Below, in pieces: positions 7,604 to 14,407 of a stretch of 19,657 bases of DNA (position 1 is the first letter of the stretch; the number at the start of each line of letters is the position of its first letter). The position numbers and the translations under genes were made by a program. Source of the stretch: Phycisphaerales bacterium (GTDB lineage Bacteria > Planctomycetota > Phycisphaerae > Phycisphaerales > UBA1924); assembly GCA_016764015.1 (NCBI GenBank), contig JAESSR010000001.1, positions 1 to 19,657 on the forward strand. Direction: 5' to 3'. Under the pieces are notes generated by a model, which was not told the origin of the DNA, did no database searches, and saw only the letters and a program-made list of their open reading frames with translations.

Positions 7604-7643
7604 CTGATCCAAGCGGGTCAGCTAATGGGTCAGAGCGGGTCAG
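7604..7643. repeat. Hairpin and three GGGTCAG copies
   Basis: CTGATCC (7604-7610) pairs with GGGTCAG (7615-7621) around AAGC, with one wobble. GGGTCAG recurs at 7627-7633 and 7637-7643, and AGCGGGTCAG is an exact 10-base direct repeat (7612-7621, 7634-7643). A separate 6-bp hairpin GTTTGG-GAT-CCAAAC lies upstream at 7567-7581. Function unknown. Confidence 0.5.
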
Positions 7644-7667
7644 ACAACTCTGTCTATCAAACGCAGA

Positions 7668-7699
7668 AAACGCGGCAAACCATTTGATTTGCAGCGTTT
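7668..7699 (-). terminator. Hairpin downstream of tRNA-Val, possible terminator
   Basis: AAACGC-G-GCAAA pairs with TTTGC-A-GCGTTT across an 8-base loop: 6+5 bp with one internal mismatch. Read on the minus strand it begins 8 bases after the tRNA and is followed by TCTGCGTTTGATAG, only moderately T-rich. It is the best candidate for the end of the tRNA transcript. Confidence 0.5.
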
Positions 7700-7706
7700 A
7701 AGTAAA

Positions 7707-7780
7707 TGGGCGTAATAGGACTTGAACCTACGACTTCTGCCATGTGACGGCAGCGCTCTAGCCAACTGAGCTATACGCCC
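7707..7780 (-). tRNA. tRNA-Val (anticodon CAC)
   Basis: On the minus strand the cloverleaf is complete. The acceptor GGGCGTA pairs with TACGCCC, the D stem is GCTC/GAGC, the anticodon stem CTGCC/GGCAG with loop GTCACAT, the variable loop is 5 bases, and the T stem GTAGG/CCTAT carries loop TTCAAGT. U33 places the anticodon as CAC (plus-strand 7744-7746), reading the valine codon GUG. Discriminator A is at 7707; the CCA end is not encoded. G32 and U38 in the anticodon loop are less usual bases. The gene lies 55 bases beyond the end of the pseudopilus operon on the same strand. Confidence 0.93.
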
Positions 7781-7823
7781 GAGAAATCAATGCTATGCAC
7801 GCTTCCCGAGTTGTTCAATTGTT

Positions 7824-7838
7824 TGAGCCGATGGCTCA
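7824..7838 (-). terminator. Weak hairpin overlapping the last operon stop codon
   Basis: TGAGCC (7824-7829) and GGCTCA (7833-7838) are perfect complements around a 3-base loop and include the TGA stop of the last operon gene (7836-7838). On the minus strand the tail is AACAATTG, not a T-run. Termination here would be weak at best, so transcription may continue into the tRNA. Confidence 0.3.
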
Positions 7839-8336
7839 TGGATTGTTGGTGAGTGAAAGGGTTTGCTGTTTGCCCGAAGTATGAATCAGGGTCACTGTTC
7901 GTGATTTTCCATTGATCTTGGCGAGTTTCCATCCGTTGCCAAGATCATCACCGATTCGGTATGGCTTTGTGTTGATGATCGCTAATGGATTCTTTGGGTG
8001 CGGTAAAATTGATGTGACAAGCATCTCATGAAATACTTCATTCTGAATCGGTTCTGGGTCAAGGTATATCTGGAATGGGTCATCGAATATATCAGCCTCT
8101 TTTTCGGCCCACCAGAACGGCGAGCGAATATTCGCATGATGATCGCTTGGAAATGATTGAGCGGTGATCGCAATCGATTGACTAGGGAGTGCAGCGAACT
8201 GTGGTGATGGGATTGATGCTGCTTGTGCATTGGCCGATGTTGGTGCTATACCAAAGAATCGCGTCCCAACCATGACGGTTCCTGGGATCAATAATCCCGC
8301 CAGAATATAGGTTGCTGGGATTGTATTACTCGCCAT
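7836..8336 (-). CDS. GspC/PilP-like inner-membrane-to-secretin linker protein
   Basis: Encodes 166 residues. A hydrophobic segment at about residues 8-30 would anchor the protein in the inner membrane. The middle is low in pattern and proline-containing. The last 60 residues (LVTSILPHPKNPLAIINTKPYR-GD-LGNGWKLAKI...VTLIHTSGKQ) resemble the homology-region/PilP fold of GspC and PilP, the proteins that contact the secretin. AAGGAG (8343-8348) gives a strong ribosome site 6 bases before the ATG. The start overlaps the end of the PilO gene by 11 bases (8326-8336), indicating translational coupling. It is the last protein gene of the operon. Assignment to GspC versus PilP is uncertain. Confidence 0.65.
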   Translation of the reverse strand: MASNTIPATYILAGLLIPGTVMVGTRFFGIAPTSANAQAASIPSPQFAALPSQSIAITAQSFPSDHHANIRSPFWWAEKEADIFDDPFQIYLDPEPIQNEVFHEMLVTSILPHPKNPLAIINTKPYRIGDDLGNGWKLAKINGKSRTVTLIHTSGKQQTLSLTNNP

Positions 8337-8961
8337 GATATTCTCCTTGTTGTGTGATCAATGTAGAAGAATCATCAAGTGATTCGAGGAACGAATCGGG
8401 CACATCGGTGAGTTGGAACATCGTAATCTGGATAATCATCCGTGCACGATCATTCGATAGGGGAAGTATGCGGAGCGAGCTTGCCTTTGTGATGTTCGGG
8501 CCACTGTGCAGGCCATGGAGGAAGTGAACAATCCCGGAGAACATGCCTTCACATTCAATGCGGTATTCAGTGGATTGCAAGCTAATCTCACTTTGATCAA
8601 GCTCATCGACATACTTCGATATTTGACTTCCGAGTGGCTCTATACGCGAGACCGTGAGCTGAGCAGCTTCTGCCGTTTCTTGTAGGTACTTGTGAATATT
8701 GAGTTCTTTGTGCACATCAAGCTGTTCGGTAAGCTCTCGGCGAATTTCACCGATATGTATAAAATCGACTTTGAGCTGGTCTCCGTATTGAAGGATTGAC
8801 TGCTCGCCTTGTTCAATCGCAGTTGCTTCGATGGAATAGGTCTCAGAGATGTCTCGTACACGCTGTACATGCGGTGAAACAATCATCATCCATGCAACCG
8901 AGGCAACCAATGTAACTCCAGTGAGTTTGATGAGGAAAGATTTGAGTAGGTCTTGGTTCAT
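8326..8961 (-). CDS. PilO/GspM-like pilus or pseudopilus assembly protein
   Basis: Encodes 211 residues from the ATG at 8961, which overlaps the upstream stop as ATGA; a longer open frame to 9063 lies inside the previous gene and is rejected. A short cytoplasmic N-terminus and one transmembrane helix (about residues 9-30) are followed by a long charged coiled-coil stretch (about 35-90). The C-terminal region has a strand-helix pattern expected for the ferredoxin-like PilO fold (TEYRIECEGMFSGIVHFLHGL, then RMIIQITMFQL). Order PilM-PilN then PilO then PilP-like is the classic type IV pilus alignment-complex order. In the family, PilO pairs with PilN in the inner membrane and periplasm. Confidence 0.75.
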   Translation of the reverse strand: MNQDLLKSFLIKLTGVTLVASVAWMMIVSPHVQRVRDISETYSIEATAIEQGEQSILQYGDQLKVDFIHIGEIRRELTEQLDVHKELNIHKYLQETAEAAQLTVSRIEPLGSQISKYVDELDQSEISLQSTEYRIECEGMFSGIVHFLHGLHSGPNITKASSLRILPLSNDRARMIIQITMFQLTDVPDSFLESLDDSSTLITQQGEYHGE

Positions 8962-10637
8962 GGAGTGTCTCCGTGGAACATATCTGATTCGGCGTTTGCA
9001 AATGCTTGATGGGGCATCGGATTCATATCGAGCATCACTTTTAATGTAAACTGACGCCCCCATTGATTGTCGCTTAGACTGATGCGAGATGTAGCGCCAA
9101 GAGAAACACTGCTGACACCATCAACACGATCGAGATTCGACACAAAGGCATTGATTTCGCTGCTTACCTCTTTCTCGGAGTCTCCGGCACCAAGCCCGAT
9201 CACCTCGATAAAAGCTTGGTTCTGAAGATAATCCCCCCGGAGTTCCTGAATCCGTATCAACTTTGGAGTGATTTCAGCAAGCTGGGTGAGGACAGCATCC
9301 CATTGTGGGATCGCCACCACAGACTCAGAAACAAGTTTGGAAATGTCTTGAACCATCAACGACATGGTCGAAACACGCTCTCGCTGACTTTGAAAATCGT
9401 TCACAGCATCGAGTTGCGGGGCTTGGAGACTGATTTGATCGCTGACCTGCTGAAGCTCGAGTGTTGTAAGTGAATACTCAACGCCCATCGCGAGTGCAGC
9501 GACCGCAGCGCCCGCGAAGAGGCTCTTTGTAAGTAGTGATCGTGTCGCAGCATCGCGTGCAATTTCAGGGAGCAACCCATCGGGTAGTATCTCGCTATGT
9601 GACATGGCGTATTCGAGTGTGCCCCGGCTGAACGGCTTTGTATTTGAAAACCCATTCATCTCCGGGTCAGATTTGAATCCCATCTCGATATGACTCGAAA
9701 CGGCTCTGCCTATCTGAGGGATTGTGGCGCCAGGGCCACTGATTAACAAGTTCTTCGGCATCTCTATGCCTGCGAGACCAAACCGGAAACTTTGCTTGAT
9801 TTCAATACAGAATCTTTGGAGAACAGGCGCGAGAACAGGGAGTACGGTGGTTCGCAAATCAATGCCATCAACTTCACATGTATCCACCGGGATGCCATGC
9901 TCAAAGAGCATTGTGGTCGATTGCAATGATGAGAGAACATCTTGTTCTTGGTCATCCTCATCTTCGCTTTTAGATATTCCACGCAATGCTTGTGAATACG
10001 CTTCGCTGAGCTTGCGGTATCCGATCTGAGCAGAGCGAATAAGATTGAGCCCGGTGTTTGAGGCGTACGCAATAACGCTTACTTCTGAATCTAGGTAAAA
10101 TACTGCAGTGCCCGGGTCGGAACTCATCGCGGTATTTGCAGCGACATTCATCACCGCGACACTTTCAGGAATGAATGAACTCGCCGTTAGTCCACAACGA
10201 TTGAGCCAAGCAAAGAGTGAGCGGAGCTGTTCTTCACGCTCACTAAATACCAATAATGTTGTCGATTCAGAATCGCCATGAGACTCTGCGAGCACACACG
10301 ACTGTACAGGATCATTGGAGCTAATGCTCTCGCGAATTTTAACTATCCCAGCTTCTTTCGCGGCTTTCGATGGGAGATCAAATGTATAGACCTGTTGCGT
10401 CAGGCTAGGAGAATGATAAACCACGGTTGCACGCCCACCGGACAATGATGAGAACCTTGAGAGGAGTTGGCGGAGAGGTTGGTCGAGGCGCATGAGCCCA
10501 TCATCCCAAACGGATGACCAGTTTTCTGCGTCAAGTTCAAGCTGCTCAGCTTGAACAATCTTGCCTCTTTTTAACTTGGCAATACTCAGAGAGTCAGGAG
10601 AGAGTCTGATGATCAGTTGATTGTTCGGTTTTTTCAT
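8958..10637 (-). CDS. PilM-PilN fusion (GspL-like) assembly protein
   Basis: Encodes 559 residues from the ATG at 10637; a TTG four codons upstream is possible but less likely. The N-terminal 360 residues are cytoplasmic and follow the actin-like PilM/GspL fold: LIIRLSPDSLSIAKL at the start and LLISGPGATIPQIG, like the second phosphate loop, near residue 300. One transmembrane helix lies at about 369-389. The periplasmic remainder has a heptad-rich stretch and a PilN-like alpha/beta domain. PilM and PilN are separate proteins in most type IV pilus systems, whereas GspL of type II secretion has this fused layout. A 112-base gap separates it from the gene before. The stop overlaps the PilO start. 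Inferred role: tie the cytoplasmic ATPase to the PilO/PilP-like ring. Confidence 0.8.
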   Translation of the reverse strand: MKKPNNQLIIRLSPDSLSIAKLKRGKIVQAEQLELDAENWSSVWDDGLMRLDQPLRQLLSRFSSLSGGRATVVYHSPSLTQQVYTFDLPSKAAKEAGIVKIRESISSNDPVQSCVLAESHGDSESTTLLVFSEREEQLRSLFAWLNRCGLTASSFIPESVAVMNVAANTAMSSDPGTAVFYLDSEVSVIAYASNTGLNLIRSAQIGYRKLSEAYSQALRGISKSEDEDDQEQDVLSSLQSTTMLFEHGIPVDTCEVDGIDLRTTVLPVLAPVLQRFCIEIKQSFRFGLAGIEMPKNLLISGPGATIPQIGRAVSSHIEMGFKSDPEMNGFSNTKPFSRGTLEYAMSHSEILPDGLLPEIARDAATRSLLTKSLFAGAAVAALAMGVEYSLTTLELQQVSDQISLQAPQLDAVNDFQSQRERVSTMSLMVQDISKLVSESVVAIPQWDAVLTQLAEITPKLIRIQELRGDYLQNQAFIEVIGLGAGDSEKEVSSEINAFVSNLDRVDGVSSVSLGATSRISLSDNQWGRQFTLKVMLDMNPMPHQAFANAESDMFHGDTP

Positions 10638-10749
10638 TCGGATCCCCAATAGAATTTCTAGTTCATTCCCGTGTAGACATCGGCATAAAATGAGGGGGAA
10701 GTTCTATCAAATAACCACAACTCAGGGAACTTTATTATTCTCAAAAAAG

Positions 10750-11112
10750 TTATTCGGTCGTGAACTCAATCCGCCGCCGAGCTTCGCCGCTGATACCTTC
10801 TATGATCGCAATTCCCTGTGCATTCGGTGCTTGGACGAAGAGAATTGTCTGGCCATTGAGTGTGATAGAATCTCCATCGCTTGGCAATGTTGCGCGTCCG
10901 AGAACTCCATTCATCACGATAATTGCTCCACTCTCAGAAGCATAAAATGCACGCGTTGTTTCAACACGAAGAGTTGCAAGGTTCGCCTCGTCACGAACGG
11001 GTCGAATCGCTCCTGCAACAACCAAAGCAAGCATCGACATGACCACTACGATAACGATGAGGACTGTGCCCCTGCGATTGTATTTGGTTCGGTTGTTTGT
11101 TCGTGATCTCAT
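10750..11112 (-). CDS. Short prepilin-like protein (GspK/PilX N-terminal type)
   Basis: Encodes 120 residues. A basic leader ending RRG precedes TVLIVIVVVMSMLALVV, a type IV prepilin processing site with hydrophobic helix. There is no glutamate at mature position 5, as is common in GspK. Family GspK is usually near 300 residues with a large helical domain; here only the N-terminal helix and a small FYASESGA-containing region remain, so the tip domain is absent or much reduced. The start overlaps the preceding stop as ATGA (11109-11112). Inferred role: tip or initiating minor pseudopilin. Confidence 0.7.
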   Translation of the reverse strand: MRSRTNNRTKYNRRGTVLIVIVVVMSMLALVVAGAIRPVRDEANLATLRVETTRAFYASESGAIIVMNGVLGRATLPSDGDSITLNGQTILFVQAPNAQGIAIIEGISGEARRRIEFTTE

Positions 11113-11624
11113 GATGCCCCCTGACCAATCCAGATTCGTGGATGCACAAGCACAGACATTTCGACACCCTGCGTGAGAATCGTAAAGACGAGCCTGTGTG
11201 TGGTTTCAGGAGTGAGTTGTGTAGTTGTGACACCATCATCTGCGAAGTATTGCACGAGCAATGATTCAACATCGAAGCACAAAGGAACTGGCTGTTCCCC
11301 GGGGACAAGCATCTCAAGCGTTGTACCCACAAGCTGTACACCTGTGCCATCAGAAAACTCAATTGAACTTGTTGCCGCCGTCGTAATACCAATCCCAGAA
11401 TCGTTATTCCCAATCGGTGCTTGGCGGACTATGCGGGTAATTCGATCGAGCGCAAATCCAGCTCGTTCAGTTGAACTCCGGACCTGGCGTGCGACCGTGT
11501 ATGACTCTAATGCAGCCTGTATCACAGGCATGATCGTTGCAGCGATGATCGACATCACCATAATCGCTGCGACGAGTTCGAGCAGCGTGAATCCACGAGT
11601 TGATTGGGAAGTTCTTGTCTTCAT
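11109..11624 (-). CDS. Minor pseudopilin, GspJ/PilW-like
   Basis: Encodes 171 residues from the ATG at 11624, which shares one base with the upstream stop (TGATG). GGAG sits 5 bases in front; a GTG one codon earlier has poor spacing. The prepilin site is TRG|FTLLELVAAIMVMSII with Glu at mature position 5, followed by the hydrophobic helix and a globular part that includes RAGFALDRITRIVRQA, typical of GspJ/PilW proteins. Position next to a GspK-like gene supports the GspJ call. Confidence 0.78.
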   Translation of the reverse strand: MKTRTSQSTRGFTLLELVAAIMVMSIIAATIMPVIQAALESYTVARQVRSSTERAGFALDRITRIVRQAPIGNNDSGIGITTAATSSIEFSDGTGVQLVGTTLEMLVPGEQPVPLCFDVESLLVQYFADDGVTTTQLTPETTHRLVFTILTQGVEMSVLVHPRIWIGQGAS

Positions 11625-12136
11625 CACATCTCCGAGACCATAATCGAGACCGGCATGCTGATCTGATCGCCGCTCGCGGACATAAACTGAATACGAACAG
11701 TGATCATGCGGAACACATTTTCGCTTTCAACCACCGAAACTTGCCCGTCAGAACCCACGAGCGCACCGATTTCTACGCTGTATCCCAGCCCAACTTGTGT
11801 GTACGGCTCAGTGATTGTTGTGAGGCGTTGGTACAAGCCAAGGGTGACATCCGCCGCCCCTGGAGGTGTATCAAGATACGCCGATGAATTTATGAGAGCA
11901 TCGAAACCCAATCCGGCATCCGAGGAAGTCATGTCCGCCATAACTGTCTCAAGCACGATCGTGCTCAAAAATGTCGCCCGTGTGGTATTGACAGAATCAA
12001 CACGCCCCGCCGATGCAGAGTCCATCATGCTCAAAGTTGGAGGCACCGCAATTGCCATCACCATCACCGCGATCACCACTTCGATAAGGGTAAAGCCTGT
12101 ATTTACTTGCGATCGAAATGCTGGCAGAAGTTTCAT
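11624..12136 (-). CDS. Minor pseudopilin, GspI/PilV-like
   Basis: Encodes 170 residues. The processing motif is NTG|FTLIEVVIAVMVMAIAV with Glu5, then a helix and a small globular domain. A strong GGAGGTG lies 7 bases before the ATG, and the start overlaps the previous stop by one base (TAATG). In type II systems the I, J and K proteins form the pseudopilus tip complex; this gene sits in the expected order H-I-J-K. Confidence 0.78.
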   Translation of the reverse strand: MKLLPAFRSQVNTGFTLIEVVIAVMVMAIAVPPTLSMMDSASAGRVDSVNTTRATFLSTIVLETVMADMTSSDAGLGFDALINSSAYLDTPPGAADVTLGLYQRLTTITEPYTQVGLGYSVEIGALVGSDGQVSVVESENVFRMITVRIQFMSASGDQISMPVSIMVSEM

Positions 12137-12684
12137 TACTGCACCTCCACAACGCCCGAATGTGGGTAGACGATAATTCGGACATTCGATGAGAGTACTA
12201 TTGATGCAGTATCTGTGTTGATCGAACCAAACGAGCCGTCGGCATCGCGCGTATGTGGGTTGGATTCAAAGTCAAACCAGAGCGTTCCTGATCCAGGTGT
12301 CCCATCTCCGTTGCTCATTGAGAGCATGGTCACGCCCGGATAGAGCATCGATAGATTAACTGTTCGATTGGAGTTGGTCAACGGGTCGAACTCTTCTTGG
12401 ACTCGTCCTTGAGCATCGAGTTCTACAATGGTCAGTGTGTTGATGGAGATATCAACTTGTAATCCATGAGGTTTTCCAGATGCTACGGCTTGTCCCTTGA
12501 CAACCTCAATCATCCGAACAAAGTCATCCCGAGCGGCCCCCTCGCGTATCGAGCGGAGGTTATCCATCGCCGGTATTACCGACACGGTAATGATTCCCAT
12601 AATGACAACCACAACCATCAACTCGACAAGCGAAAAGCCAGAACGGTTTCGATATGAGCAAAAATTGTTCGCTTTGTGTGTCAT
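12136..12684 (-). CDS. Minor pseudopilin, GspH/FimT-like
   Basis: Encodes 182 residues. Prepilin motif RSG|FSLVELMVVVVIMGIIT with Glu5 follows a 15-residue leader. The globular region contains RSIREGAARDDFVRMIEVVKGQA and ends with VRIIVYPHSGVVEV, a strand-turn ending characteristic of GspH/FimT domains. The ATG overlaps the upstream stop by one base, so translation is probably coupled to the major pseudopilin gene. Confidence 0.82.
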   Translation of the reverse strand: MTHKANNFCSYRNRSGFSLVELMVVVVIMGIITVSVIPAMDNLRSIREGAARDDFVRMIEVVKGQAVASGKPHGLQVDISINTLTIVELDAQGRVQEEFDPLTNSNRTVNLSMLYPGVTMLSMSNGDGTPGSGTLWFDFESNPHTRDADGSFGSINTDTASIVLSSNVRIIVYPHSGVVEVQ

Positions 12685-13151
12685 TAGATATCGTTCGCGG
12701 TCATGGTTCCACCGGCTCCGTCGGGAGCGGTCGTAAGTGTTTCCGTGTTGGCATAGAAGATAGCAGTGGGAGGGGTTGCGTTATTATTCACAAAGTAGTT
12801 CCAACCGGCGCTGTTGGTATTGAATACCGCCCGCGAGTTAGCCTGGGCTTGGGACGCACTCTGCACGCCGCCAACTTGAGTAAATGCGTTGATTGGAATA
12901 TCAGCTTTGATGACAGTCCCATCGGTGAGCTCAACGAGTGTCGGGTACGGAGAGTTCCCCTGGATCACAGCATTTGTTCGAAATGTTGCAATCGCAGATC
13001 GAACACCGGTCACCGTGCTCTGTATCGCAGAAGTTCGTGCGTCATCGCTCGCGGTAGCAAACTTAGGGATGGCAACGGCTGCCAATACGCCGAGGATCAC
13101 CACGACGATGAGCACCTCAATGAGTGTGAATGCTTTCGTAGATTTGTTCAT
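12684..13151 (-). CDS. gspG: Major pseudopilin, GspG/type IV pilin-like
   Basis: Encodes 155 residues from the ATG at 13151; the longer open frame to 13217 is rejected because the leader MNKSTKA directly precedes the processing site. The motif reads KA|FTLIEVLIVVVILGVLA with Glu5 but alanine, not the usual glycine, at position -1. AIPKF and SDDARTSAIQSTV follow, as in GspG. The C-terminal part includes SAGWNYFVNNNATPPTAIFY. The ribosome site (AAGAAAG) is weak. As first and probably most abundant pilin gene, the product should form the pseudopilus shaft. Confidence 0.85.
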   Translation of the reverse strand: MNKSTKAFTLIEVLIVVVILGVLAAVAIPKFATASDDARTSAIQSTVTGVRSAIATFRTNAVIQGNSPYPTLVELTDGTVIKADIPINAFTQVGGVQSASQAQANSRAVFNTNSAGWNYFVNNNATPPTAIFYANTETLTTAPDGAGGTMTANDI

Positions 13152-13189
13152 AAGAGTCTTTCTTGGTAGTGAATACAGGCGAGCAGAGT

Positions 13190-14395
13190 TTACTTGTTGA
13201 TACTGATCATCTGCCACATAGGAAGGAATACCGAGAGTGCAACGAGCAACACAATGCCCGCCATCGCGATGGTAATCATCGGCTCAATGATCGTGTTAAT
13301 ATTCTTGGCAAGATGGTCCGATTGACGATCGTAATGGCGTGCGATAATCTTGCCCGCACTGGCAAGCTCCGTTGAATCTTTGCCAGATCCAAAGAGCCTG
13401 CGGGCAAAGTTTGGCAGCCCGTGAGCGTGATTGATCACATCGCTCAATGATTCGCCATTGCGCATCCGATCGCACATCTGGATGCACTCAGCTCGAAACA
13501 CAGGTCGACCAGTAGCGCTGCCAGCAATTTCAAATGCTTCGATGACTTCAATCCCTGAATCAAGCCCGATGCTCATCACCCGGCTGAACCGAGCGGTGGT
13601 CACGCAGGTGAACATGTTGCCGATATAGGGCAGCTTGTGGAGGAGTTTCTCGATTCGGAATCGTCCGCGTTCATTCCGCCAAGATTTTCGTAGCCCAATG
13701 ACCGCTGCCGTTGCAATACTGATATACGCCCACCAATAGGTAGTAAGCGAATACCCCATATAGCGGATGATACGAGTGGTCAGCGGGAGTTCAACGCCAT
13801 TGGATTCAAAGATGCCAGCGAACTTAGGGACAACAAAGATGACAATCACACCCAACGCCAGTGTGACAAAGCACACCACAATGATTGGGTAGGAAAGTGC
13901 TCGCCGAATTTGCTGGGAGGTCTCGATATTCCGTTCGAGCATATCCGCAAGATGAGTTGCCACAGGGCCCATCTGCCCAGTTTTTTCGGCAGATCGAAGC
14001 GTTTCGATGTATACATCACCAAAGACACTTTGGTACTTTGAAAACGCGCTCGTTAGTTTCTCGCCAGATTCAATCATCGTTGCGATATCGGTGACCATAT
14101 CACGGAGAGTCTGATTTTTTTCATGCTCGGCAATAGACAATAAACCGCGAGCAATTGGAATGTTCGCCTCGATGAGGACACTCATCTCACGAGTGAGCAT
14201 CGCGATCTCAAACTGTGTAATTCTACGAGATCGGGGCTTGAAAACTGATTGAGAAGTTTCGCGGATGTTGAGCGGCACAAGCCCACGGGCAGAAATCTGC
14301 TCAAGGGCTTTGCTCTCAGTAGGGGCATCGATCGAACCATTACACCGAGCTCCGTCCGCATCAATCGCCTTGTATTTGTAAGTCGTTGAAGTCAT
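13190..14395 (-). CDS. gspF: GspF/PilC-family inner-membrane platform protein
   Basis: Encodes 401 residues, the usual family length. An N-terminal region (residues 5-45, YKYKAIDADGARCNGSI) matches the family start. Two homologous cytoplasmic GspF domains lie at about 65-165 and 268-368, each with a G-x-x-x-x-A-F core (for example LIEANIPIARGLLSIAE and GLDSGIEVIEAFEIAG). Membrane segments are near 168-190, 216-236 and 371-391. AAGGAA precedes the ATG by 7-8 bases. The platform protein is the membrane rotor on which the ATPase acts. The gene lies 12 bases after the ATPase gene. Confidence 0.95.
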   Translation of the reverse strand: MTSTTYKYKAIDADGARCNGSIDAPTESKALEQISARGLVPLNIRETSQSVFKPRSRRITQFEIAMLTREMSVLIEANIPIARGLLSIAEHEKNQTLRDMVTDIATMIESGEKLTSAFSKYQSVFGDVYIETLRSAEKTGQMGPVATHLADMLERNIETSQQIRRALSYPIIVVCFVTLALGVIVIFVVPKFAGIFESNGVELPLTTRIIRYMGYSLTTYWWAYISIATAAVIGLRKSWRNERGRFRIEKLLHKLPYIGNMFTCVTTARFSRVMSIGLDSGIEVIEAFEIAGSATGRPVFRAECIQMCDRMRNGESLSDVINHAHGLPNFARRLFGSGKDSTELASAGKIIARHYDRQSDHLAKNINTIIEPMITIAMAGIVLLVALSVFLPMWQMISINK

Positions 14396-14407
14396 GATTT
14401 TCCTTGA

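Noticed and set aside
7481..7687. 68-residue open plus frame after the hydrolase
   Set aside because: It runs through the inverted and direct repeats, lacks a ribosome site and has no family features.
8962..9063. Longer PilO start inside the PilM-PilN gene
   Set aside because: The ATG at 8961 forms the ATGA overlap and begins directly before the membrane helix.
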